DNA of 64,000 nt. Source: Pseudomonas sp. B21-040. Its GTDB lineage: Bacteria; Pseudomonadota; Gammaproteobacteria; Pseudomonadales; Pseudomonadaceae. Both the position numbers and the translations under genes were made by a program. The stretch spans positions 1,667,501 to 1,731,500 of the forward strand of contig NZ_CP087176.1 of assembly GCF_024748695.1 (NCBI RefSeq), written 5' to 3'. Of the stretch, positions 35,425 through 44,952 are shown piece by piece (within the stretch, counting starts at the first letter, position 1; each line of letters begins with the position of its first letter). Under the pieces are notes generated by a model. That model was not told the DNA's origin. It made no database searches and worked only from the letters and a program-made list of their open reading frames with translations.

Positions 35425-36819
35425 ATGACAATCAAGGTTCTGCTGGTCGAAGATGACCGCGCGCTGCGCGAAGCGTTGGCCGATACGCTGATGTTGGCGG
35501 GTCACGACTACAAGGCAGTCGGCTCGGCCGAGGATGCGTTGGCGGCTGTGGCTGTCGAGGCGTTCAATCTGGTCATCAGTGACGTCAACATGCCGGGCAT
35601 GGACGGGCATCAACTGCTTGGCTTGCTTCGGGCGCGTCAGCCGCAATTGCCGGTGTTGCTGATGACGGCTCATGGCGCCGTCGAGCGGGCGGTCGATGCA
35701 ATGCGCCAGGGCGCGGCGGATTATTTGGTCAAGCCGTTCGAACCCAAGGCATTGCTTGATTTGGTGGCGCGGCATGCGCTGGGCAATCTCGGTACGGCCG
35801 AGGGCGAAGGCCCGGTGGCGTTCGAGCCGGCCAGTGCGCAATTGCTGGAATTAGCCGCCAGAGTGGCGCGCAGTGATTCCACGGTGTTGATCTCTGGCGA
35901 ATCGGGCACGGGTAAAGAAGTGTTGGCGCGCTACATTCACCAGTATTCCCATCGCGCCAGTCAGCCGTTCATTGCGATCAACTGTGCGGCGATTCCCGAC
36001 AACATGCTCGAAGCCACGTTGTTCGGTCACGAAAAAGGTTCGTTCACTGGCGCCATCGCGGCGCAGGCTGGCAAGTTCGAACAGGCTGACGGCGGCACGA
36101 TTCTGCTCGACGAAATTTCCGAAATGCCCCTTGGACTTCAAGCCAAGTTGCTGCGTGTTTTGCAGGAGCGCGAAGTCGAGCGGGTGGGCGCACGCAAAAC
36201 GATCACGCTCGACATCCGAGTGGTGGCCACCACCAACCGGGATCTGGCCGGTGAGGTGGCGGCGGGGCGTTTTCGTGAAGACCTTTACTATCGGCTGTCG
36301 GTGTTTCCGCTGGCCTGGCGTCCGCTGCGCGAACGCACCGCCGACATCCTGCCGCTGGCCGAGCGCCTTCTGGCCAAGCACGTCAATAAAATGAAGCATG
36401 CCGCGGCGAAGCTGTCGCCCGAGGCGCAGGCCTGCCTGATGGGATATCCGTGGCCGGGCAACGTGCGGGAGCTGGATAATGCGATCCAGCGTGCCTTGAT
36501 TTTGCAGCAGGGTGGTTTGATTCAGCCGCAGGATTTCTGCCTGTCCGGGCCGGTCGCCTGCGCGCCGTTGCCTGCAATGGCGCCGGTGCCGGTGCGTGCG
36601 GTGGAGGTTGATGCTGAATCGGCTGGCGCTTTGGGTGATGACCTGCGTCGCCGCGAGTACCAGATGATCGTCGACACCTTGCGTTCCGAGCGCGGCCGTC
36701 GCAAAGAGGCCGCCGAACGACTGGGCATCAGCCCGCGCACCTTGCGCTACAAGCTGGCGCAGATGCGCGACGCCGGCATGGACGTCGAAGCTTACTTGTT
36801 CGCCACCGGATCCCTGTAG
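35425..36819 (+). CDS. fleR: Two-component sigma-54 response regulator FleR
   Basis: FleR activates class III flagellar promoters with RpoN. The 464-aa product has a receiver domain (IKVLLVEDD, acceptor Asp53 in ISDVNMPGMDG), an AAA+ domain with GESGTGKE and the contact loop GSFTGA, and a Fis-type HTH (RKEAAERLGISPRTLRYKLAQM). The start is set at ATG 35425, giving MTIKVLLVEDD. A GTG at 35416 overlapping the fleS stop is an alternative, adding three residues. The TAG stop at 36817-36819 lies inside the left arm of the following palindromic repeat. Confidence 0.96.
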   Translation: MTIKVLLVEDDRALREALADTLMLAGHDYKAVGSAEDALAAVAVEAFNLVISDVNMPGMDGHQLLGLLRARQPQLPVLLMTAHGAVERAVDAMRQGAADYLVKPFEPKALLDLVARHALGNLGTAEGEGPVAFEPASAQLLELAARVARSDSTVLISGESGTGKEVLARYIHQYSHRASQPFIAINCAAIPDNMLEATLFGHEKGSFTGAIAAQAGKFEQADGGTILLDEISEMPLGLQAKLLRVLQEREVERVGARKTITLDIRVVATTNRDLAGEVAAGRFREDLYYRLSVFPLAWRPLRERTADILPLAERLLAKHVNKMKHAAAKLSPEAQACLMGYPWPGNVRELDNAIQRALILQQGGLIQPQDFCLSGPVACAPLPAMAPVPVRAVEVDAESAGALGDDLRRREYQMIVDTLRSERGRRKEAAERLGISPRTLRYKLAQMRDAGMDVEAYLFATGSL

Positions 36820-36947
36820 CAGCTGGCGAAGCCTGCGTCCGGCTGCGTAGCAGTCGTAAAGCCTGAGTACTCGATTTTCCTGAAACACCGCATTGACTGA
36901 TTTTACGACTGCTGCGCAGCCGGACGCAGGCTGCGCCAGCTGCTACA
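36815..36947. repeat. Long palindromic intergenic repeat between fleR and fliE
   Basis: The arms 36815-36860 and 36902-36947 are inverted copies with two mismatches over about 46 bp (core TGTAGCAGCTGGCG, CTGCGTCCGGCTGCG, CAGTCGTAAA), separated by about 41 bp. The repeat overlaps the end of fleR and ends 52 bp before the fliE sigma-54 element. It shares its arm ends (TGTAGCAGCTG, GCGTCCGGCT, CAGTCGTAA) with the repeat before flhA. It could act as a transcription stop or mRNA stabiliser. Confidence 0.85.
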
Positions 36948-36999
36948 GATAGCGTTACAGGTTGTGAGGATGCGGTTTTGTTTGGAGTGGCCACGGAGC

Positions 37000-37015
37000 T
37001 GGCACCCTTGTTGCT
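37000..37015 (+). promoter_or_regulatory. Sigma-54 promoter of the fliE operon
   Basis: TGGCACCCTTGTTGCT matches the -24/-12 consensus almost perfectly and ends 61 bp before the fliE ATG. FleQ/FleR-RpoN control of fliEFGHIJ is established in P. aeruginosa. Confidence 0.88.
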
Positions 37016-37076
37016 AACACCTCACTACCCGCCGAGTGAGTGTCAAAAAATTGCGGGTCGCCAATGAGAGTAGACC

Positions 37077-37406
37077 ATGAGCCAAGGTATTGAATTTAAT
37101 CGGTTGATGCTGGATATGCGTTCCATGCAAATGGATGCCATGTCTGCGCCGAAATCGACTGCCGCAGTCCCTGAATTGGGTGGCAGCAGCTTTTCCGACA
37201 TGCTCGGTCAGGCCGTCAATAAAGTGAACGACACCCAGCAGGCGTCCAATCAGTTGGCCAGTGCCTTCGAGATCGGCAAGAGCGGCGTCGACCTGACGGA
37301 CGTAATGATCTCCTCGCAGAAGGCCAGCGTGTCTTTCCAGGCGTTGACGCAAGTGCGCAACAAGCTGGTTCAGGCTTACCAAGACATCATGCAGATGCCG
37401 GTTTAA
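37077..37406 (+). CDS. fliE: Flagellar hook-basal body protein FliE
   Basis: FliE joins the MS ring to the rod and is needed early in export. The 109-aa product has the normal size and the FliE C-terminal signature ([46 protein letters not shown]). The ATG at 37077 follows GAGAG. It is the first gene after the sigma-54 element at 37000; fliF starts 14 bp after its stop. Confidence 0.97.
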   Translation: MSQGIEFNRLMLDMRSMQMDAMSAPKSTAAVPELGGSSFSDMLGQAVNKVNDTQQASNQLASAFEIGKSGVDLTDVMISSQKASVSFQALTQVRNKLVQAYQDIMQMPV

Positions 37407-37420
37407 GGACGAATTGAGTC

Positions 37421-39208
37421 ATGGCAGAAGCAGTCGCCGATAACGTTCCGGCCAAGGTCACTCCAATAGACGGCAAACCGCCGCTGTTCGGGTTGTCCTT
37501 CCTGGAAAACCTCTCCGAGATGACCATGTTGCGTCAGGTAGGCCTGTTGGTCGGCCTGGCTGCGAGCGTGGCGATTGGTTTTGCCGTCGTGCTGTGGTCC
37601 CAGCAGCCGGACTACCGGCCTCTGTACGGCAGCCTTGCCGGTATGGACGCCAAGCAGGTCATGGACACCCTGGCCTCCGCCGATATTCCCTATACCGTTG
37701 AACCCAATTCCGGTGCCTTGCTGGTCAAGGCCGATGACCTGTCCCGTGCGCGTCTCAAGCTCGCGGCCGCTGGTGTCACTCCCAGCGATGGCAACATCGG
37801 CTTTGAAATCCTCGACAAGGACCAGGGGCTCGGGACCAGCCAGTTCATGGAAGCGACCCGTTATCGTCGCGGCCTCGAAGGCGAACTGGCACGGACCATT
37901 TCCAGCCTGAACAACGTCAAGGGTGCCCGCGTGCACCTGGCGATTCCGAAAAGCTCGGTGTTCGTGCGTGATGAACGCAAGCCAAGCGCTTCGGTACTGG
38001 TTGAGCTGTATTCCGGTCGTTCGCTGGAACCGGGTCAGGTGATCGCGATCATCAACCTGGTCGCGACCAGTGTTCCTGAACTGAGCAAATCGCAGATCAC
38101 CGTCGTCGACCAGAAAGGCAACCTGCTGTCGGATCAGGCGGAGAACTCCGAACTGACGATGGCCGGCAAGCAATTCGATTACAGCCGTCGCATGGAAACC
38201 ATGCTGACCCAGCGCGTGCACAACATCCTGCAACCGGTGTTGGGCAATGACCGCTATAAAGCCGAAGTCTCGGCTGACGTCGATTTCAGTGCCGTCGAGT
38301 CGACCTCCGAGCAGTTCAACCCGGATCAACCGGCGTTGCGCAGCGAGCAATCGGTCAACGAACAACGCACCGCCAGCAATGGCCCGCAAGGTGTGCCGGG
38401 TGCCTTGAGCAACCAGCCGCCGTCGCCAGCCTCGGCACCGCAAACCACTGGTGGCACGACCGCCTCAGCCGGCATGGTGCAGCCAGGCCAGCCGTTGATC
38501 GATGCCAACGGCCAGCAAATCATGGATCCTGCCACCGGTCAGCCAATGCTGGCGCCGTACCCGGCAGACAAGCGTCAACAATCCACCAAGAACTTCGAGC
38601 TCGACCGCTCCATCAGTCACACCAAGCAACAGCAGGGTCGATTGAATCGCCTGTCGGTGTCGGTGGTGGTGGACGATCAGGTCAAGGTCAATGCAGCCAA
38701 CGGCGAAACCACCCGTGCGCCGTGGAGTGCCGACGAATTGGCACGCTTCACTCGCCTGGTGCAGGACGCCGTCGGTTTCGACGCCAGCCGTGGCGACAGC
38801 GTCAGCGTGATCAACATGCCGTTCTCCGCAGAACGCGGTGAAGTGATTGCCGATATTCCGTTCTACTCGCAGCCGTGGTTCTGGGACATCGTCAAGCAAG
38901 TGATGGGTGTCTTGTTCATCCTCGTGCTGGTGTTCGGCGTGCTGCGTCCGGTGCTCAACAACATCACCGGTGGCGGCAAAGACAAGCAACTGGCTGGCTT
39001 GGGCAGCGACGGAGAACTCGGTGGCATGGTCGGCCTGGACGGCGAACTGGCCAACGATCGCGTCAGCCTCGGCGGCCCGCAAAGCATCCTGCTGCCGAGC
39101 CCGAGCGAAGGCTATGACGCACAGTTGAATGCAATCAAGAGTCTGGTGGCAGAAGACCCGGGTCGCGTGGCCCAGGTCGTGAAAGAGTGGATTAACGCAG
39201 ATGAGTGA
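37421..39208 (+). CDS. fliF: Flagellar MS-ring protein FliF
   Basis: FliF forms the membrane MS ring on which the motor and export gate assemble. The 595-aa protein has two membrane segments, near residues 45-62 (VGLLVGLAASVAIGFAVVLW) and 485-505 (VMGVLFILVLVFGVLRPVL). Between them lie the YscJ/FliF periplasmic domains (DYRPLYGSLAGMDAKQV; ALEGELARTISSLNNVKGARVHLAIP type text). The C-terminal cytoplasmic tail binds FliG (VVKEWINADE). fliG starts inside its last codons with an 8-bp overlap. Confidence 0.98.
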   Translation: MAEAVADNVPAKVTPIDGKPPLFGLSFLENLSEMTMLRQVGLLVGLAASVAIGFAVVLWSQQPDYRPLYGSLAGMDAKQVMDTLASADIPYTVEPNSGALLVKADDLSRARLKLAAAGVTPSDGNIGFEILDKDQGLGTSQFMEATRYRRGLEGELARTISSLNNVKGARVHLAIPKSSVFVRDERKPSASVLVELYSGRSLEPGQVIAIINLVATSVPELSKSQITVVDQKGNLLSDQAENSELTMAGKQFDYSRRMETMLTQRVHNILQPVLGNDRYKAEVSADVDFSAVESTSEQFNPDQPALRSEQSVNEQRTASNGPQGVPGALSNQPPSPASAPQTTGGTTASAGMVQPGQPLIDANGQQIMDPATGQPMLAPYPADKRQQSTKNFELDRSISHTKQQQGRLNRLSVSVVVDDQVKVNAANGETTRAPWSADELARFTRLVQDAVGFDASRGDSVSVINMPFSAERGEVIADIPFYSQPWFWDIVKQVMGVLFILVLVFGVLRPVLNNITGGGKDKQLAGLGSDGELGGMVGLDGELANDRVSLGGPQSILLPSPSEGYDAQLNAIKSLVAEDPGRVAQVVKEWINADE

Positions 39209-40220
39209 TAACCGAGCCGTTGCCGCCAAACTGACCAAGGTCGACAAAGCCGCGATCCTGCTGCTGTCCCTCGGTTCGACCGATGCTGCCCAGGTGTTGC
39301 GCCACATGGGGCCTAAAGAGGTCCAGCGTGTAGGTGTGGCGATGGCCCAGATGGGCAACGTGCACCGCGAGCAAGTCGAACAGGTCATGAGCGAGTTCGT
39401 CGACATCGTCGGCGACCAGACCAGCCTGGGCGTCGGCTCCGACGACTACGTGCGCAAAATGCTCACCCAGGCACTGGGCGAAGACAAGGCCAACGGCCTG
39501 ATCGACCGCATCCTACTGGGTGGCAACACCAGCGGCCTCGACAGCCTGAAGTGGATGGAGCCGCGCGCCGTCGCCGACGTGATCCGTTACGAGCACCCGC
39601 AGATCCAGGCGATCGTGGTGGCGTATCTCGACCCGGATCAGGCTGGCGAAGTGCTGGGTAACTTCGACCACAAGGTACGACTGGACATCATTCTGCGAGT
39701 CTCCTCGCTGAACACTGTGCAGCCGGCGGCCCTGAAGGAACTCAACCAGATTCTCGAGAAGCAGTTCTCCGGCAACTCGAATGCCTCGCGCACCACCCTG
39801 GGTGGTATCAAGCGCGCGGCCGACATCATGAACTTCCTCGACAGCTCGATCGAAGGTCAGCTGATGGACTCGATCCGCGAAGTCGACGAAGACCTGTCCG
39901 GTCAGATCGAAGACCTCATGTTCGTGTTCAACAACCTGTCCGATGTCGACGACCGCGGAATTCAGGCGTTGCTGCGCGAAGTGTCCTCCGACGTGCTGGT
40001 GCTGGCCCTCAAGGGTTCGGACGAAGGCGTCAAGGAAAAGATCTTCAAGAACATGTCCAAACGGGCGGCCGAACTGTTGCGCGACGACCTCGAGGCCAAA
40101 GGCCCGGTGCGCGTCAGCGACGTGGAAACCGCGCAGAAAGAAATCCTCACCATTGCCCGCCGTATGGCCGAAGCCGGAGAAATCGTTCTCGGCGGGAAGG
40201 GCGGCGAAGAGATGATCTAA
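39201..40220 (+). CDS. fliG: Flagellar motor switch protein FliG
   Basis: FliG is the C-ring component that meets the stator and generates torque. The 339-aa product has the N-terminal FliF-binding domain (LTKVDKAAILLLSLGSTDAAQVLRHMGPKEV) and the middle domain with an EHPQ motif (YEHPQIQAIVVAYLDPDQA). The C-terminal charged torque helix is DDRGIQALLREVSSDVLVLALKGSDE. Length and motifs are standard. It overlaps fliF by 8 bp and is 7 bp from fliH. Confidence 0.98.
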   Translation: MSDNRAVAAKLTKVDKAAILLLSLGSTDAAQVLRHMGPKEVQRVGVAMAQMGNVHREQVEQVMSEFVDIVGDQTSLGVGSDDYVRKMLTQALGEDKANGLIDRILLGGNTSGLDSLKWMEPRAVADVIRYEHPQIQAIVVAYLDPDQAGEVLGNFDHKVRLDIILRVSSLNTVQPAALKELNQILEKQFSGNSNASRTTLGGIKRAADIMNFLDSSIEGQLMDSIREVDEDLSGQIEDLMFVFNNLSDVDDRGIQALLREVSSDVLVLALKGSDEGVKEKIFKNMSKRAAELLRDDLEAKGPVRVSDVETAQKEILTIARRMAEAGEIVLGGKGGEEMI

Positions 40221-40227
40221 GGTCACT

Positions 40228-41028
40228 ATGTCGTCCAAACATGATGAGTCCCAGACCGACCTGATTCGCGGTAAGCACGTTGCCGGTTTCGACGTCTGGG
40301 CGCTGCCCAGTTTCGACCCTTTCGTCCCGGAGCCCGAGCCAGAACCTGAGCCCGAGCCACCGGAGATGGAAGAAGTGCCGCTGGAAGAAGTCCAGCCACT
40401 GACCCTCGAAGAGCTCGAAGCCATTCGCCAGGAGGCCTACAACGAAGGCTTCGCCGTTGGCGAGAAAGAAGGTTTCCACAGCACCACGCTCAAGGTCCGT
40501 CAGGAAGCCGAAGCGGCCCTGGCGCCGAAAATCGCCGGGCTGGAGCAACTGATGGTCAACCTGTTCGAGCCCATCGCCGAGCAGGACACCCAGATTGAAA
40601 AATCGCTGGTCGACCTCGTGCAGCACATCACCAAACAGGTGATCCAGCGCGAATTGGCCATCGATTCGACACAGATCGAACACGTCATGCGTGAAGCGCT
40701 CAAGCTCCTGCCATTGGGCGTGGGTAACGTGCGCTTGTACATCAACCCGCAAGACTTCGAACAAGTCAAAGCCCTGCGCGAACGCCATGAAGAAACCTGG
40801 CGCATCGTCGAAGACGAGTCGCTGTTGCCTGGCGGTTGCCGCGTCGAGACGGAACACAGCCGCATCGATGCCACCGTCGAAACCCGCGTTGCCCAAGTCA
40901 TGGCCAAGTTGCTCGATCAACTGCACGATCAGGCGTTGCACCCGTCTGCGCCGGATCTGAGCCTGGACGTTCCGGTCGACGAAAAACCTGTTGCCGAGCC
41001 GACACTGGACGACCCCGATGCGCCTTGA
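40228..41028 (+). CDS. fliH: Flagellar assembly protein FliH
   Basis: FliH is the peripheral stalk that holds the export ATPase FliI at the C ring. The 266-aa protein has an N-terminal aromatic segment ([12 protein letters not shown]). A striking Pro-Glu repeat follows ([16 protein letters not shown], about residues 34-49). Then come the helical GxxxG-type region ([16 protein letters not shown]) and the C-terminal HrpE/FliH domain. The start at 40228 follows AAGGTC; fliI overlaps its end by 11 bp. Confidence 0.95.
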   Translation: MSSKHDESQTDLIRGKHVAGFDVWALPSFDPFVPEPEPEPEPEPPEMEEVPLEEVQPLTLEELEAIRQEAYNEGFAVGEKEGFHSTTLKVRQEAEAALAPKIAGLEQLMVNLFEPIAEQDTQIEKSLVDLVQHITKQVIQRELAIDSTQIEHVMREALKLLPLGVGNVRLYINPQDFEQVKALRERHEETWRIVEDESLLPGGCRVETEHSRIDATVETRVAQVMAKLLDQLHDQALHPSAPDLSLDVPVDEKPVAEPTLDDPDAP

Positions 41029-42376
41029 TCGCACCAGCTTCGCCAAGCGCCTGGGCGGTTACGCCGAGGCCACGGAGCTTGCCGGCGCGCCGATCCTGGA
41101 AGGCCGTTTGTTGCGCATGGTCGGCCTGACTCTCGAAGCCGAAGGCTTGCGGGCGGCCATGGGCAGCCGCTGCATGGTCATCAACGACGACACGTATCAC
41201 CCGGTGCAGGTCGAAGCCGAGGTCATGGGCTTCTCCGGCAGCAAAGTTTTCCTGATGCCGGTCGGCAGCGTTGCCGGTATTGCGCCCGGTGCCCGCGTGG
41301 TTCCCCTGGCCGATACCGGTCGCTTGCCGATGGGCATGAGCATGCTCGGGCGGGTGCTTGATGGCGCCGGCCGCGCGCTCGACGGCAAGGGCGGGATGAA
41401 AGCCGAAGACTGGGTGCCGATGGACGGCCCCACGATCAACCCGCTCAAGCGCGAGCCGATCAGCGAACCGCTGGACGTTGGCATTCGTACCATCAACGGT
41501 TTGTTGACAGTCGGTCGCGGTCAGCGGCTCGGGCTGTTCGCCGGTACCGGCGTCGGTAAGTCGGTGCTGTTGGGCATGATGACGCGCTTCACCGAGGCCG
41601 ACATCATCGTCGTCGGGCTGATCGGTGAGCGGGGTCGCGAAGTTAAAGAATTCATCGAGCACATCCTCGGTGAAGAAGGGCTCAAGCGTTCCGTGGTAGT
41701 GGCGTCGCCTGCGGACGATGCGCCGCTGATGCGTCTGCGCGCAGCGATGTACTGCACGCGCATCGCCGAATATTTCCGCGATAAGGGCAAGAACGTCCTG
41801 TTGCTCATGGACTCCCTGACCCGTTTTGCCCAGGCTCAGCGGGAAATCGCCCTGGCCATCGGCGAACCACCTGCCACCAAGGGTTATCCGCCGTCGGTGT
41901 TCGCCAAGTTGCCAAAACTGGTGGAGCGGGCCGGTAACGCCGAGAAGGGCGGAGGTTCGATCACCGCCTTCTACACGGTGTTGTCCGAAGGCGATGATCA
42001 GCAGGACCCGATTGCCGATGCCGCGCGAGGCGTGCTCGACGGGCACATCGTGTTGTCCCGGCGCCTGGCCGAGGAAGGGCATTACCCGGCCATCGATATC
42101 GAAGCGTCCATCAGCCGGGTCATGCCGTCGGTGGTCAGCCCGGAACACATGACCCGTGCGCAAATGTTCAAGCAATACTGGTCACGCTATCAGCAGAGTC
42201 GCGATCTGATCAGCGTCGGTGCCTATGTGCCGGGCGGCGATCGTGAAACCGACACCGCGATCTCCCTCCAGCCGGCCATGGTTACTTACCTGCGTCAGGG
42301 TTTGAACGACAACATTGGCATGGGCGCCAGCGTCAACCATCTCGCCTCCGTCTTTGCCCCGGCAGCGGGCGGCTAA
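41018..42376 (+). CDS. fliI: Flagellum-specific export ATPase FliI
   Basis: FliI powers and loads type III export at the base of the flagellum. The 452-aa product is related to the F1 beta subunit. It has Walker A GTGVGKS at about residues 176-182, the [13 protein letters not shown] motif and Walker [13 protein letters not shown], and ends in a family-typical C-terminal lobe. The ATG at 41018 overlaps fliH by 11 bp and gives the usual N-terminus; an upstream start at 40991 would only add nine unrelated residues. fliJ follows 6 bp after the stop. Confidence 0.98.
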   Translation: MRLDRTSFAKRLGGYAEATELAGAPILEGRLLRMVGLTLEAEGLRAAMGSRCMVINDDTYHPVQVEAEVMGFSGSKVFLMPVGSVAGIAPGARVVPLADTGRLPMGMSMLGRVLDGAGRALDGKGGMKAEDWVPMDGPTINPLKREPISEPLDVGIRTINGLLTVGRGQRLGLFAGTGVGKSVLLGMMTRFTEADIIVVGLIGERGREVKEFIEHILGEEGLKRSVVVASPADDAPLMRLRAAMYCTRIAEYFRDKGKNVLLLMDSLTRFAQAQREIALAIGEPPATKGYPPSVFAKLPKLVERAGNAEKGGGSITAFYTVLSEGDDQQDPIADAARGVLDGHIVLSRRLAEEGHYPAIDIEASISRVMPSVVSPEHMTRAQMFKQYWSRYQQSRDLISVGAYVPGGDRETDTAISLQPAMVTYLRQGLNDNIGMGASVNHLASVFAPAAGG

Positions 42377-42382
42377 CCGACC

Positions 42383-42832
42383 ATGGCCCTGAGTCGAGCC
42401 GCGCGCCTGGCGCCGGTGGTGGAAATGGCCGAAAAGGCCGAGAAAACCGCCGTCATGCGCCTCGGGCACTTTCAGGGTCAGGTTCGCGTGGCGGAAAGCA
42501 AACTCGCCGACCTCGAAGCCTTTCGCCTCGAATACCAGGAACAATGGATCGTGCGCGGCAGCAGTGGCGTTTCTGGTCAGTGGTTGCTCGGCTATCAGGG
42601 CTTTCTGACGCAACTCGGTACGGCCATCGATCAGCAGCGACAGAGCCTGAACTGGCATCAAAACAACCTGAGCAAAGCGCGCGATTCCTGGCAGCAGGCG
42701 TTCGCGCGGGTTGAAGGCTTGCGCAAACTTGTACAACGTTACATGGACGAAGCGCGGCAGTTGGAGGACAAGCGCGAGCAGAGATTGCTGGATGAGCTGT
42801 CCCAGCGCTTGCCGCGTCAGAATCCGTATTGA
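42383..42832 (+). CDS. fliJ: Flagellar export chaperone FliJ
   Basis: FliJ is the coiled-coil stalk that sits in the FliI hexamer and contacts FlhA. The 149-aa protein is almost entirely helical (ARLAPVVEMAEKAEKTAVMRLGHFQGQVRVAESKLADLEAF at the N-terminus; many Gln, Arg and Glu), with the normal size. It follows fliI by 6 bp and ends the fliE-fliJ operon; an 81-bp gap precedes hsbA. Confidence 0.93.
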   Translation: MALSRAARLAPVVEMAEKAEKTAVMRLGHFQGQVRVAESKLADLEAFRLEYQEQWIVRGSSGVSGQWLLGYQGFLTQLGTAIDQQRQSLNWHQNNLSKARDSWQQAFARVEGLRKLVQRYMDEARQLEDKREQRLLDELSQRLPRQNPY

Positions 42833-42913
42833 ACAATCGCTGCGCCTTGCTCCCCTCTCTACCAAGTGCTAAACCTTGTACAGCACGCTACCCCATGACA
42901 AGGAAGCCGTTAA

Positions 42914-43213
42914 ATGTCAGTCATCTCAGAAGTGTCCAAAGATGGGCAAAAACTGACGATTTCGATCAAGGGACGATTCGATTTCGCCAAGCATCAGGAG
43001 TTTCGTGAGTCTTACGAGGACAAGGCGCTTTCGGCGGTCGTGGTCGACTTGAAAGATGCGACCTACCTCGACAGCTCCGCGCTGGGCATGTTGCTGCTGC
43101 TACGGGATCACGCCGGTGGCGACGATTCCGATATTCGCGTGGTCAACAGCAGTTCGGACGTCAGGAAGATCCTCGCCATCTCCAACTTCGACAAGCTGTT
43201 CGACATCAGTTGA
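42914..43213 (+). CDS. hsbA: STAS-domain anti-anti-sigma factor HsbA
   Basis: HsbA is the partner-switch protein of the HptB pathway. In P. aeruginosa, depending on its phosphorylation it binds the anti-sigma factor FlgM or the diguanylate cyclase HsbD. The 99-aa product is a single STAS domain with the phosphorylatable serine region YLDSSALGMLLLL (Ser54/Ser55). The start at 42914 follows CAAGGAAG. It is directly followed by hsbR, its kinase/phosphatase. The P. aeruginosa genes lie near flgM, whereas here they sit between fliJ and fliK. Confidence 0.9.
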   Translation: MSVISEVSKDGQKLTISIKGRFDFAKHQEFRESYEDKALSAVVVDLKDATYLDSSALGMLLLLRDHAGGDDSDIRVVNSSSDVRKILAISNFDKLFDIS

Positions 43214-43218
43214 CTGCC

Positions 43219-44922
43219 ATGCAGTCGCTCGCCCCCCTGACGATACTCATCGCCGAAGACAGCGCGGCCGATCGCATGCTGCTGTCGACTATCGTCCGTC
43301 GCCAGGGCCATGAGGTGCTGACGGCCGCCAATGGCGCCGAAGCGGTCGATGCATTTCGTGAACAGCGACCGCAACTGGTCTTGATGGACGCCATGATGCC
43401 GGTGATGGACGGTTTCGAGGCGGCGCGCCAGATCAAACTGTTGGCCGGGGAAACCCTGGTGCCGATCATCTTTCTGACGTCGCTCACCGAAAGTGAAGCC
43501 TTGGCCCGTTGCCTGGAGGCCGGCGGTGACGACTTTTTGGCAAAGCCCTACAACCCGGTCATTCTCGCCGCCAAGATCAACGCGATGGATCGCTTGCGCC
43601 GCTTGCAGGCGACGGTGCTGCAACAGCGCGACCTGATCGCCAAACATCACGATTATTTGCTCAATGAGCAGCGGGTGGCGAAGGCGGTGTTCGACAAAGT
43701 GGCGCATTCGGGCTGTCTGAATGCGCCGAACATCCGCTACCTGCAATCACCCTATGCGCTGTTCAACGGTGATCTGCTGTTAGCGGCCTTCACCCCGGCC
43801 GGCGACATGCACGTGCTGCTGGGGGATTTCACCGGCCATGGCTTGCCGGCGGCCGTGGGCGCCATGCCGCTGGCGGAAGTGTTCTACGGCATGACCGCCA
43901 AGGGCTACGGGCTGGCCGAAACCCTGCGTGAAATGAACGCCAAGCTCAAACGCATCCTGCCGGTGGACATGTTCTGTTGCGCAACGCTGTTGAGTTTGAG
44001 TTTTCAACGACGTTCGGTGGAAGTCTGGAATGGCGGAATGCCGGATGGCTACCTGCACGTCATTGCTACGGGGGAGCGCAAACGATTGAAAGCGCGCCAC
44101 CTGCCGCTGGGGGTGCTGAGTCCGCAAACCTTCGATGACCGCACCGAAGTGTTTCCGATGGCGGTCGGGGATCGCGTGTTCCTGCTGTCCGACGGGGTCA
44201 TCGACACCTGCGATAGCCACGAACAATTGTTTGGCGTGGACCGGTTGCAGCAGGTGTTTGCAGCCAATCGTCAGCCTGACCTGCTGTTTGAGGAAATCGA
44301 ACAGGCCTTGCGCGATTTCGGTGGCCAGGCCCGTGATGACGTGAGTATGGTCGAGGTCAGTCTGCTGGAGGCGGCGCAACTGAGCCCGCCGGCACTGGTG
44401 TATTCCGACAGTGGTCAGTCCTGCCCGCTGGACTGGTCGGTGAGTTTCGAGTTTCGTGCGGCCACCCTCAAGCGTTTCAACCCGCTGCCATACCTCTTGC
44501 AGTTGTTGCTTGAGGTTCATGGGCTGCGGGCTCAAAGTGGCGCGCTTCACAGCGTGCTCGCCGAGCTGTATTCCAATGCCCTGGAGCACGGCGTGCTGGG
44601 GCTGGATTCAAGCCTCAAGCGTGATTCGTCGGGGTTCGCGCGTTATTATCTTCAGCGAAATGAGCGGCTGGAGGCGCTGCAGGACGGCTATGTGCGGGTG
44701 CATTTGCAAGTGGTGCCCGAAGGCGAGGGCGGTCGGCTGATTGTTCGGGTTGAGGACAGCGGTATCGGTTTTGATGTGGATCGGGTGCTGGAGCGACCGC
44801 TTGATGGTATCCGTCTGTCGGGTCGTGGCATCAGTCTTATCCGCCAGTTGAGCCGTAACGCGAGCTGGTCTGACGATGGTCGAAGTGCGCGCGTGGAGTT
44901 TCTCTGGGAGGCTCTGGCATAA
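43219..44922 (+). CDS. hsbR: HsbR: response regulator with PP2C phosphatase and HATPase (kinase) domains
   Basis: HsbR controls the phosphorylation of HsbA. The 567-aa product has a receiver domain (LTILIAEDS, acceptor Asp57 in LVLMDAMMPVMDG) and a SpoIIE/PP2C-type phosphatase domain (LLGDFTGHGLPAAVGAMPLAEVFYGM, LSDGVIDTCD). A C-terminal GHKL ATPase domain follows (LAELYSNALEHG, VEDSGIGFDVDR). The ATG at 43219 is chosen; a TTG at 43210 overlapping the hsbA stop is possible. hptB follows 30 bp downstream, completing the three-gene module. Confidence 0.92.
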   Translation: MQSLAPLTILIAEDSAADRMLLSTIVRRQGHEVLTAANGAEAVDAFREQRPQLVLMDAMMPVMDGFEAARQIKLLAGETLVPIIFLTSLTESEALARCLEAGGDDFLAKPYNPVILAAKINAMDRLRRLQATVLQQRDLIAKHHDYLLNEQRVAKAVFDKVAHSGCLNAPNIRYLQSPYALFNGDLLLAAFTPAGDMHVLLGDFTGHGLPAAVGAMPLAEVFYGMTAKGYGLAETLREMNAKLKRILPVDMFCCATLLSLSFQRRSVEVWNGGMPDGYLHVIATGERKRLKARHLPLGVLSPQTFDDRTEVFPMAVGDRVFLLSDGVIDTCDSHEQLFGVDRLQQVFAANRQPDLLFEEIEQALRDFGGQARDDVSMVEVSLLEAAQLSPPALVYSDSGQSCPLDWSVSFEFRAATLKRFNPLPYLLQLLLEVHGLRAQSGALHSVLAELYSNALEHGVLGLDSSLKRDSSGFARYYLQRNERLEALQDGYVRVHLQVVPEGEGGRLIVRVEDSGIGFDVDRVLERPLDGIRLSGRGISLIRQLSRNASWSDDGRSARVEFLWEALA

Positions 44923-44952
44923 TTCACCCATTCTTGATCAAGGAGTGAGCAA

